From an uncultured Spirochaetales bacterium (lineage in GTDB: Bacteria; Spirochaetota; Spirochaetia; Sphaerochaetales; Sphaerochaetaceae), in NCBI GenBank assembly GCA_934247875.1, contig CAKQJZ010000062.1, positions 1 through 11,522 of the forward strand: 11,522 nt of DNA, in the 5' to 3' direction. Both the position numbers and the translations under genes were made by a program. The notes below the pieces were generated by a model that was not told where the DNA came from, made no database searches, and saw only the letters and a list, made by a program, of their open reading frames with translations. This document shows positions 5,399 through 11,522 of this stretch, piece by piece (within the stretch, counting starts at the first letter, position 1; each line of letters starts with the position of its first letter).

Positions 5399-7090
5399 GT
5401 GGAAAATGAAACTCAGATTGCTGAGAAGCAGTCTTATCTGCAGCAGCATCTTATGTCAATTCCGGAGTTAGAAGTCGGTCAGATCGTAACCGGTACTGTA
5501 GTACAGACAAATGACGAGACAGTATTAATTGATATTGGCTACAAGTCAGAAGGCCAGATTCCTGTAGAGGAATTCATCGAGCTTCCTAAAGTTGGTGACA
5601 AGGTAGCTGTAACAATAGTAAGACTTGACAACGGTCGTGGTCAGGTTGTTGTATCAAAGAAGAAAGCAGAAGCTAAAGAGAAGACAGAGCTCTTGAAGAA
5701 AGCTGCTGAGGATAGAACTCCTGTTCTTGGTAAGTTCGTTAAGGTTATCAAGGGTGGTTATGAAGTAGACCTCGGTGCCGATTATAAGGGATTCTGCCCA
5801 CTATCAAAGGCTGATGTAGTCAGAGTAGAAGATCCAGAGTCATTGGTTGGCAAGACTGATTACTTTGTAATTGATAAGTTCCATGCTGGTACTAAGCTTA
5901 AGAGCGTTGTTTCTAGAAGAGAGTACCTCGAAAAGAAGATCAAAGAGAACAAAGATGCATTCTTCAAGTCAGTTCAGATTGGCGACGTTGTACAGGGCGA
6001 AGTAAAGTCTTTCACATCATTTGGTGCATTCATTGATCTTGGTGGTTTTGACGGCCTTCTTCATATCAACGATATGTCATGGGGTCATGTAACAAGACCA
6101 AAAGATTTTGTTAAGAAGGGCCAGATCGTTCAGCTCAGACTTATCAACATCGATCCAGAGACTCAGAAAATCAATCTTTCTCTCAAGCACATGGAAGCTG
6201 ATCCTTGGACAACTTTCGAAGAGAGATACCAGGTTGGCGACGTTATCAAGAAGCCTGTAACAAAGATTACATCATTTGGTGTATTCATTGAAATCGAGCC
6301 AGGCATTGAAGGTCTTGCTCATATCTCAGAGCTTTCTTGGACAAAGAGAATCACAAATCCAAAAGAGATTGTTAACATTGGTGATGTTGTTGAAGCTAAG
6401 ATTCTTGGCTACGACCTCGATAAGAAGAGAGTATCTCTTGGTCTTAAGCAACTTGAGGAGAATCCTTGGGACACAATCACTGACAGATATCCAGTTGGCA
6501 AGGTTGTAAAGGCTCCAGTTGTTAAGGTAACTTCTTCAGGTGCATTTGTTAATCTTGAAGATGGTATCGACGGTTTCTTACACATCGACGACATCTCTTG
6601 GACAAAGAAGATCAAGAACATGTCTGAGTTCTGCAAAGAGGGTGATGTAATCGACGTAAAGATCTCTAAGGTAGAGCCAGAGAACAGAAGAATCAGACTT
6701 TCTGTTAAGGATCTTGAAGGCAACCCATGGCAGGCACTTAAGAAAGATTATCCTAAGTACTCTGTAATCAAGGGCACAGTATCTTCAGTAACTGACTTCG
6801 GTGTATTTGTTAAAGTCGTTGGCGATATCGACGGTCTTATCACAAAGTTCAACCTTGTTGGACCAGATGATGAGTACAAAGATGAAGTTCTTGAGAGCTA
6901 CAAAGAGAAGATTGGCGAGCCAATTACAGCTATGGTAATTGATTGCAATCCTCAGACAATGAAGCTTTCACTCTCAATCAAAGAGATGATTAAGAGAAGC
7001 CAGGAATCAGAGATGGCTAAGTATATGGCTGACGAGAAGGAAGAAGAAGATACTTACAATCCTTTCGCAGACATGCTTAAGAAGAACTAA
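5399..7090 (+). CDS. rpsA: 30S ribosomal protein S1 (six S1 domains)
   Basis: RNA-binding protein of the small subunit that captures and unfolds mRNA during initiation. The protein has 563 aa, close to the six-domain form of E. coli. S1 (OB-fold) repeats can be placed at about 24-87, 105-173, 191-263, 277-350, 364-437 and 451-528. The third to sixth are the clearest, with the recurring pattern SFGxFI/V, GLxHI and KxxLSLK, for example TSFGAFIDLGGFDGLLHI at 206-223. Linkers repeat a PW motif (DPW 268-270, NPW 355-357, NPW 442-444). The last 35 residues are charged and acidic-rich. Codon choice is more restricted than in neighbouring genes, as expected for high expression. It starts with GTG behind a good ribosome binding site, 21 bp after cmk and in the same frame. 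The cmk-rpsA pairing is widespread in bacteria. Confidence 0.97.
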   Translation: MENETQIAEKQSYLQQHLMSIPELEVGQIVTGTVVQTNDETVLIDIGYKSEGQIPVEEFIELPKVGDKVAVTIVRLDNGRGQVVVSKKKAEAKEKTELLKKAAEDRTPVLGKFVKVIKGGYEVDLGADYKGFCPLSKADVVRVEDPESLVGKTDYFVIDKFHAGTKLKSVVSRREYLEKKIKENKDAFFKSVQIGDVVQGEVKSFTSFGAFIDLGGFDGLLHINDMSWGHVTRPKDFVKKGQIVQLRLINIDPETQKINLSLKHMEADPWTTFEERYQVGDVIKKPVTKITSFGVFIEIEPGIEGLAHISELSWTKRITNPKEIVNIGDVVEAKILGYDLDKKRVSLGLKQLEENPWDTITDRYPVGKVVKAPVVKVTSSGAFVNLEDGIDGFLHIDDISWTKKIKNMSEFCKEGDVIDVKISKVEPENRRIRLSVKDLEGNPWQALKKDYPKYSVIKGTVSSVTDFGVFVKVVGDIDGLITKFNLVGPDDEYKDEVLESYKEKIGEPITAMVIDCNPQTMKLSLSIKEMIKRSQESEMAKYMADEKEEEDTYNPFADMLKKN

Positions 7091-7107
7091 ATTACTATAA
7101 ATATTAG

Positions 7108-7133
7108 TCTGCGCTAGTTATTAGCGCAGATTT
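7108..7133 (+). terminator. Stem-loop after rpsA, possible intrinsic terminator or attenuating hairpin
   Basis: TCTGCGCTA (7108-7116) and TAGCGCAGA (7122-7130) form a perfect 9-bp stem with a 5-nt loop, followed by TTTAATT. It starts 17 nt after the rpsA stop and ends 18 nt before the next ATG. The U-run is short, so termination would be partial: it may trim expression of the two downstream genes relative to rpsA, or protect the rpsA mRNA 3' end. The stem itself is well beyond what this AT-rich spacer would give by chance. Confidence 0.65.
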
Positions 7134-7148
7134 AATTAAGGATAATCA

Positions 7149-7850
7149 ATGAGCAATAATAAAAAAGAAAATAACCTTACTGCTACTGAGAAGTTTGCTG
7201 GTAAGATAGACACTTGGCTTGGACTTCATTCTAAGCTTCTGACTATTATAATTGCTGTCTTATTGGTTGTTGTTGTGGCTTTAGTTGTAGGTCTCTCTGT
7301 TAGCGATAAGAAGAATGACCAGAAATACTCTGATTTATACAGCATTGAAAAGCAAGCTAGTGCATTAATTGCGCTTGATCCAGCATCTGATGACTATAAG
7401 AGTGCTAGAAGCACACTTGAAAACGATGCTACTGCTTTGATTGCTTCTTCAAACCTGAAGAAGTATCCAGGAGCAAAGGCTACTATGGTTCTTGCTGATC
7501 TTGCTTTTGATAATGGCGAATATGATAAGGCATTATCATTCTATACTAGTGTTGCAGAAAACCAGGCAAAGACATATCTTGGTCAGGTTGCTCTCTTCAA
7601 CGCAGCTGTATGCAATGAGAATCTTGGCAACGACAATGAAGCATTAAGCCTTTATAATAAACTATGGGATGACTATGGCCATGATGGTGTTTATGCATCT
7701 CATGCACTCTTTAATGTAGCTAGACTCTATGAGAAGCTTGGCAATGTTGATCTTGCTAAAGCAACATATGAGCAGGTTGCAGGTGAGTTCAGTGAGACTA
7801 GTAGCGAATACGCTAAGCTTGCTACATCAAGAGCAGCACAGTTGAACTAA
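7149..7850 (+). CDS. Membrane-anchored TPR-repeat protein
   Basis: A protein of 233 aa with a polar N-terminus (1-28), one strongly hydrophobic segment at about 29-50 (LLTIIIAVLLVVVVALVVGL) and a soluble C-terminal part of TPR-like helices. Recognisable repeats lie at about 108-138 (ending DNGEYDKALSFYTSVAENQ), 145-176 (ENLGNDNEALSLYNKLW) and 182-214 (EKLGNVDLAKATYEQVAGEF). The G-x-A-x-x-x-Y pattern is typical of TPR. The layout resembles YfgM-like periplasmic chaperone partners: a single anchor with the TPR domain outside the cytoplasm. That comparison is by architecture only. AAGGA (7138-7142) precedes the ATG by 6 nt. Its place behind rpsA and a leaky stem-loop suggests it is expressed in part by read-through. 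The partner proteins are unknown. Confidence 0.85.
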   Translation: MSNNKKENNLTATEKFAGKIDTWLGLHSKLLTIIIAVLLVVVVALVVGLSVSDKKNDQKYSDLYSIEKQASALIALDPASDDYKSARSTLENDATALIASSNLKKYPGAKATMVLADLAFDNGEYDKALSFYTSVAENQAKTYLGQVALFNAAVCNENLGNDNEALSLYNKLWDDYGHDGVYASHALFNVARLYEKLGNVDLAKATYEQVAGEFSETSSEYAKLATSRAAQLN

Positions 7851-7857
7851 CTTAATT

Positions 7858-7863
7858 TATAAT
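7858..7863 (+). promoter_or_regulatory. TATAAT -10-like box before the lipoprotein gene
   Basis: A perfect TATAAT lies in the 22-bp gap after the TPR gene, ending 9 nt before ATG 7873. No convincing -35 is present at 16-18 bp. An AGGG (7864-7867) 5 nt before the ATG could serve as a weak ribosome binding site if the gene is co-transcribed from upstream instead. It may be a genuine weak promoter or an accident of an AT-rich spacer. Confidence 0.25.
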
Positions 7864-7872
7864 AGGGTAGTG

Positions 7873-8664
7873 ATGAAGAAATTTCTCAAAGGAATATCTT
7901 TTCTTTTAATCACTGCCCTAATTTTGTCTCTAACTTCCTGTGGAATACCTAATTATTCTCCTATAAATTGTTTAAGCACATCTAGAATAACAAGTGACTA
8001 TACTTCTTCTGGTTACAGTTATTTAAATAGCTATATAGACGTTACTGGCGATGTAGTATCTGACGAAACACTATATAATGATTTAATTCAATCTCGATAT
8101 CCAAGAATCTGTTTCTTCTATACAATTGCCCCCAAAGACGTTTCATATCTATCAACTCTTGTAAGTAACTTTAACAGTCAATATGTATCAGACAAAAATC
8201 TTGTACAGTATTCACTTCATAGTGATAGAAAGTTTTTAACGACTACAATCACCTTAAATGATAAAAAAACTGAAGTATCTTTGTACCAATTCACTTTAGA
8301 CGAAAACAACAGCGCTAATTCAGAATCCTATATCTTTGGCACTGACAGTTATCAGATTATATCAGGTACTAAGCTACGCTCTTTTCTTAATTTCAATATT
8401 AATAAAGATAAAAACCTTGAATTAATAATTACTGACCCAACAACAAATAAAACTAAAACAATAGAATTAAATAGATTTAATCGAACTGCCTTCACAGTTT
8501 ATGAAAATCTTGAAGGTTCTGCTTTTGTTGGTAATGAAGTACCAGAAGATTATTCAAACGAAAATCTTGTACTATATATATACTACAGCGTTGAAGTTGG
8601 CTTCAGCACTTACAACAATTTCCCTCATACAAGCTTAAATTTATTTAAAACTATTGAGTTATAA
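7873..8664 (+). CDS. Lipoprotein of unknown function
   Basis: A protein of 263 aa with a clear type II signal peptide: basic start MKKFLKG, hydrophobic core to about residue 20, and lipobox LTSC with the lipidated Cys at 23 followed by Gly. It should be exported and anchored in a membrane; the lack of Asp after the Cys is compatible with the outer membrane, though sorting rules in spirochaetes differ. The mature part is rich in Ser, Asn, Thr and Tyr with alternating strand-like stretches and no recognisable domain or catalytic motif. The ATG at 7873 is preferred over the GTG at 7870 because AGGG (7864-7867) is better spaced to it. Leu and Asn codons look more AT-rich than in the housekeeping genes upstream. 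It is the last gene of the forward block and ends 8 bp from the convergent hsdR stop. The function is not recognised. Confidence 0.8.
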   Translation: MKKFLKGISFLLITALILSLTSCGIPNYSPINCLSTSRITSDYTSSGYSYLNSYIDVTGDVVSDETLYNDLIQSRYPRICFFYTIAPKDVSYLSTLVSNFNSQYVSDKNLVQYSLHSDRKFLTTTITLNDKKTEVSLYQFTLDENNSANSESYIFGTDSYQIISGTKLRSFLNFNINKDKNLELIITDPTTNKTKTIELNRFNRTAFTVYENLEGSAFVGNEVPEDYSNENLVLYIYYSVEVGFSTYNNFPHTSLNLFKTIEL

Positions 8665-8672
8665 ACCAGAAA

Positions 8673-11522
8673 TTATTGAAGTCTTCTTGCATGATAGCTT
8701 TCATAGACATCATTTACGAACATGCCTAAAAGTTCATTTTTAAGATCTTCATTATTGAGCAACATCGTAAAAAATTCATGGTTTTGACTCATGCCTTCAA
8801 CCAATGCATTGTTAATATGCTTATAATATTCCCCAGTGAAATCATTAATGGTATTGTTTGCACAGCGTTTTAGCTCTTTATTATTCTTCATTAGATCTCT
8901 AATCTGTAATAGAGCACCTGCTGCAACGTTTTCATCAAAAGACTTGCCAGTTCTGTTATTGATTTCTGAAATGATTTCTGAAAGCTTTTTCTCATCATCT
9001 TTGCTAATGTTCAATCTATCTGCAATCGATAGTTTTAGTTCAGGATTAGAAATCTTAGCTTCTTTTGTATGAGTTTCAGTCTTTTTCTGTATGAAGTCTT
9101 TCGCAACAATGATATCTTTTAAGTCAAACCCACTACCAGGCTGATCTTTATTGAGAAAAATCTTTAAGCATGAAAAGAATCGATAGTTCTTATGCATATC
9201 TATATCATCAAAGATAGTAACCTGAGTTAAGAACTCATAACATCTGATAAAACTCTTAATATCATGTTTTATTGATAATGCTTCCTTTTCTCTATGACAG
9301 CCTATCTCATCAATAGTTTGCGCTGTTCTTTGCAGAATCTGTGTCATTGTTATTTGTTCTTTTTGAGTAGGTTGCTTCTTATAAAGAAGATTAACGAAAG
9401 TTTCAATATCAATTACATTAACAAAATTATGCCCCATTAGACGAAGATAAATATCATGCACAGCTGCAGGTGTAACAGTATTTGAAAGAATTGTAGTAGT
9501 GTAGTAGGTAGAGAATGCTTTCTCTACTTCTTCGTATGAGTTAGCAAAATCCAATACAAATGTCTTCTTATTATATGGAGGACATATTCTATTGAGTCTT
9601 GATAGTGTTTGGACAACAGATACACCATGTAACTTCTTTAAAATGTACATTGCACAAAGTTTCTTTTGATCAAAACCTGTCTGGTATTTATCTGCAACAA
9701 TCAAAACTTGATAGTTATTAGTATCAAATTCAGAAGTTAGTTTTTTCTCTGGAATACCATTAATAGAAGATTCAGTATATTCAGCATCATCAACAGTTAC
9801 TTTACCAGAGAAAGCTACAAGTGAATGTATATCTGTATAGCCTTTACGCTTAATATAGTTTTGGAATGCTTGATGATATAAAACAGCACCAGCACGTGAT
9901 TCAGTAACAACCATAGCTTTAGCTTGTCCACCGAGTTCCTCTAAAACAGTTGAGCGGAAATGCTCGATTATAAGTTCAATTCTTTGATTGATATTATTCT
10001 CATCACGCTGGACTAGAATAGCTATCTGACGTTTTGCATCAGCAGTCTTTACTTTAGGATCTTCTTCAATCTCTTTATTCAGCTTGTAGAATGTATTGTA
10101 TGTTACATAGTTCTGCAAAACATCAAGAATAAAACCTTCTTCAATAGCTTGCTTCATTGAATATATATGGAAAGCTTCACGCTCTCCAAGAGGAGTGAGT
10201 GAACCAAAGATCTGAAGGGTAGTTGGTTTAGGAGTAGCAGTGAACGCAAACATAGCAACATTTGGCTGTTTACCTGTTTTCATAAGTTCAGCTTCAATCT
10301 CATCTTCAACAGACGCATCAGCAACTTTTACTCCAGATGTTAAAGTTTGAGTTACTGCAGCCATATTCTTTCCAGTTGTAGAACTATGAGCTTCATCAAT
10401 GATTACAGCAAACTTCTTGTCTTTTAATGAGCCAACAGAACCAACAACCCAAGGGAATTTCTGAATAGTTGTTGCAACTATCTTCGTGTTTCCTTCTAGT
10501 GCTGCTTTCAAATCTGCAGATGTGCATTTGTCATCAAGTACTTTAACTTGCTCTGCTTTATGCTCAAGCCCCATAACAGCATTTTGAAGCTGCCTATCAA
10601 CAACAACACGGTCTGTACAGATTATGATGTTATCGAAAATGTTTTTATCAGAAGAATCATGAAGAGAAGCTAAACGATAAGATAGCCATGCAATTTCATT
10701 GGTTTTACCACTGCCAGCAGAATGCTGTAGAAGATAGTTTCGAGATGTACCATTCTCAAGAACATCAGCTAATATCTTTCTAACAACATCAAGCTGATGG
10801 TAGCGAGGGAAAATGACAGTTTCAGTAACTTTTGATTTCCCGGTCTTAGGATCATCCTTTTTCTTCACTTCAATGAACATGAACTTACGGATAATCTCTA
10901 GTACAGTATCTTTTTGGAGGATATCATCCCACATATAATGGACACTAAATTCACCATCACAAATAGGGTTACCAGCACCTGCATTGATTCCTTTTCCAGA
11001 GCCTTGGTTGAAGGGTAGAAAGAATGTATCAGAACCAGAGAGCTTAGTAGTCATATGAACCTGTTCTAGGTCCATTGCAAAACAAACTAATACACCAGCT
11101 TTCCACAAAAATAATCTTGTTTTAGGTGAACGGGCTTCTCTCCATTGTTTTATTGCGTCTCCATAGCACTGACCAGCTGCATTGCTTTTTAGCTCAAAAG
11201 CCATAATAGCAATACCATTTAGAAACAGGACTAGATCAACACGTTCTTTATCGCTCGCCAAGACTTCTTCAGAAACAGTAAAGATATTCTTCTGATATCG
11301 TTTAATAAGATCCTTATTAAGACCAGATGCTGGCTTATCATACATAAGGTCTATATGTGAGTGACCAATTGTAAGCCCATGCTTTAATAGTTCTAGCCTG
11401 CTACCACTTTTAGATGTTTCAGCAGTAGAGATAGCACTAAGGATAGTCTCTAATGTTTTATCTTTATATATCTTAGTAAGAGAAAGTAGGGTATTAGGCT
11501 GAGTAGCTTCAAGAAAACGTAA
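8673..11522 (-). CDS. hsdR: Type I restriction enzyme, R subunit HsdR (5' end outside the window)
   Basis: Motor and nuclease subunit of a type I restriction-modification complex; it translocates unmethylated DNA and cuts it. The frame is open to the right edge: 949 residues are visible and the true start lies beyond 11522. The ATG at 11345-11343 is internal, since upstream codons already read like the family (FLEATQP, residues 3-9). The nuclease domain has D96 in VDLVLFLNG, ExK at 110-112 (FELKS) and Q118 (AAGQ). Helicase motifs follow: RYHQ (Q243), Walker A SAGSGKT 268-274, DEAH 376-379, FTATP 427-431, motif V around YQTGFDQ 613-619 and motif VI QTLSRLNR 638-645. The helical C-terminus ends YHARRLQ. 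All key residues are intact, so the visible part looks functional. HsdM and HsdS would be expected beyond the right edge but are not seen. Confidence 0.95.
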   Translation of the reverse strand, partial: LRFLEATQPNTLLSLTKIYKDKTLETILSAISTAETSKSGSRLELLKHGLTIGHSHIDLMYDKPASGLNKDLIKRYQKNIFTVSEEVLASDKERVDLVLFLNGIAIMAFELKSNAAGQCYGDAIKQWREARSPKTRLFLWKAGVLVCFAMDLEQVHMTTKLSGSDTFFLPFNQGSGKGINAGAGNPICDGEFSVHYMWDDILQKDTVLEIIRKFMFIEVKKKDDPKTGKSKVTETVIFPRYHQLDVVRKILADVLENGTSRNYLLQHSAGSGKTNEIAWLSYRLASLHDSSDKNIFDNIIICTDRVVVDRQLQNAVMGLEHKAEQVKVLDDKCTSADLKAALEGNTKIVATTIQKFPWVVGSVGSLKDKKFAVIIDEAHSSTTGKNMAAVTQTLTSGVKVADASVEDEIEAELMKTGKQPNVAMFAFTATPKPTTLQIFGSLTPLGEREAFHIYSMKQAIEEGFILDVLQNYVTYNTFYKLNKEIEEDPKVKTADAKRQIAILVQRDENNINQRIELIIEHFRSTVLEELGGQAKAMVVTESRAGAVLYHQAFQNYIKRKGYTDIHSLVAFSGKVTVDDAEYTESSINGIPEKKLTSEFDTNNYQVLIVADKYQTGFDQKKLCAMYILKKLHGVSVVQTLSRLNRICPPYNKKTFVLDFANSYEEVEKAFSTYYTTTILSNTVTPAAVHDIYLRLMGHNFVNVIDIETFVNLLYKKQPTQKEQITMTQILQRTAQTIDEIGCHREKEALSIKHDIKSFIRCYEFLTQVTIFDDIDMHKNYRFFSCLKIFLNKDQPGSGFDLKDIIVAKDFIQKKTETHTKEAKISNPELKLSIADRLNISKDDEKKLSEIISEINNRTGKSFDENVAAGALLQIRDLMKNNKELKRCANNTINDFTGEYYKHINNALVEGMSQNHEFFTMLLNNEDLKNELLGMFVNDVYESYHARRLQ

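Noticed and set aside
5387..5407. An actual cmk-rpsA fusion gene
   Set aside because: A TAA stop ends cmk, and rpsA has its own well-spaced ribosome binding site and GTG start, so the two are separate genes here despite sharing a frame.
6276..6509. Second forward frame of 77 codons inside rpsA
   Set aside because: It overlaps S1 domains 4 and 5 in another frame, has no start signal, and follows from the restricted codon use of rpsA.
8836..9072. Forward-strand open frame of 78 codons inside hsdR
   Set aside because: It lies wholly antisense to a well-supported HsdR coding region, has no ribosome binding site that I can see, and its sequence looks like the complement of the hsdR helices.
11343..11345. 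ATG on the reverse strand as the start of hsdR
   Set aside because: The frame stays open for 59 more codons to the window edge and those codons read like the HsdR N-terminal domain (FLEATQP). The start is outside the window.
1..11522. CRISPR array, tRNA/rRNA gene, insertion sequence or long direct repeats
   Set aside because: Reading both strands showed no regularly spaced repeats, tRNA-like cloverleaf or transposase. The repeated segments in rpsA are explained by its six S1 domains.

Overview
The window is a stretch of bacterial chromosome, AT-rich by eye, carrying a tightly packed forward-strand run of housekeeping genes (about 1-8664). It meets, head to tail, a large reverse-strand restriction gene (8673 to the right edge). 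The genetic code is standard (TGA used as stop) and most genes have clear AGGAG-type ribosome binding sites. The gene order (recA-scpA-scpB-rluB-cmk-rpsA, then a membrane-anchored TPR protein and a lipoprotein) and the style of the proteins suggest a spirochaete, possibly of the Sphaerochaeta/Treponema side. This is inference from recalled gene order, not a search result.

Layout. Positions 1-81 may hold the last codons of an upstream gene. Then come rpe (pentose phosphate epimerase) and dtd (D-aminoacyl-tRNA deacylase), which overlap by 4 bp. After a 46-bp gap containing a palindrome comes recA. scpA follows from its own apparent promoter, and scpB, rluB and cmk are chained to it by overlaps. 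rpsA (ribosomal protein S1, six S1 domains) starts 21 bp after cmk in the same reading frame. A stem-loop separates rpsA from a TPR protein with one membrane anchor, and an unrecognised lipoprotein ends the forward block. Its stop codon lies 8 bp from the stop of the convergent hsdR (type I restriction motor/nuclease), whose 5' end runs off the right edge.

How the genes fit together. recA (recombination), scpA and scpB (the kleisin and its partner in the Smc-ScpAB condensin) form a chromosome-maintenance core. rluB, cmk and rpsA link ribosome modification, CMP/dCMP supply and translation. rpe and dtd are metabolic and translational quality-control genes at the front. The HsdR gene is accessory defence DNA abutting this core block; its HsdM and HsdS partners are not in the window.

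No clearly new biological system is visible. The points most worth a second look are: -10 boxes placed 7-8 nt before the ATG of rpe and scpA, both lacking a Shine-Dalgarno sequence, which suggests leaderless mRNAs; the in-frame cmk/rpsA junction separated by one stop codon; a palindrome in front of recA; dyads around the scpA and rpe promoters; and a strongly acidic tail on ScpA.
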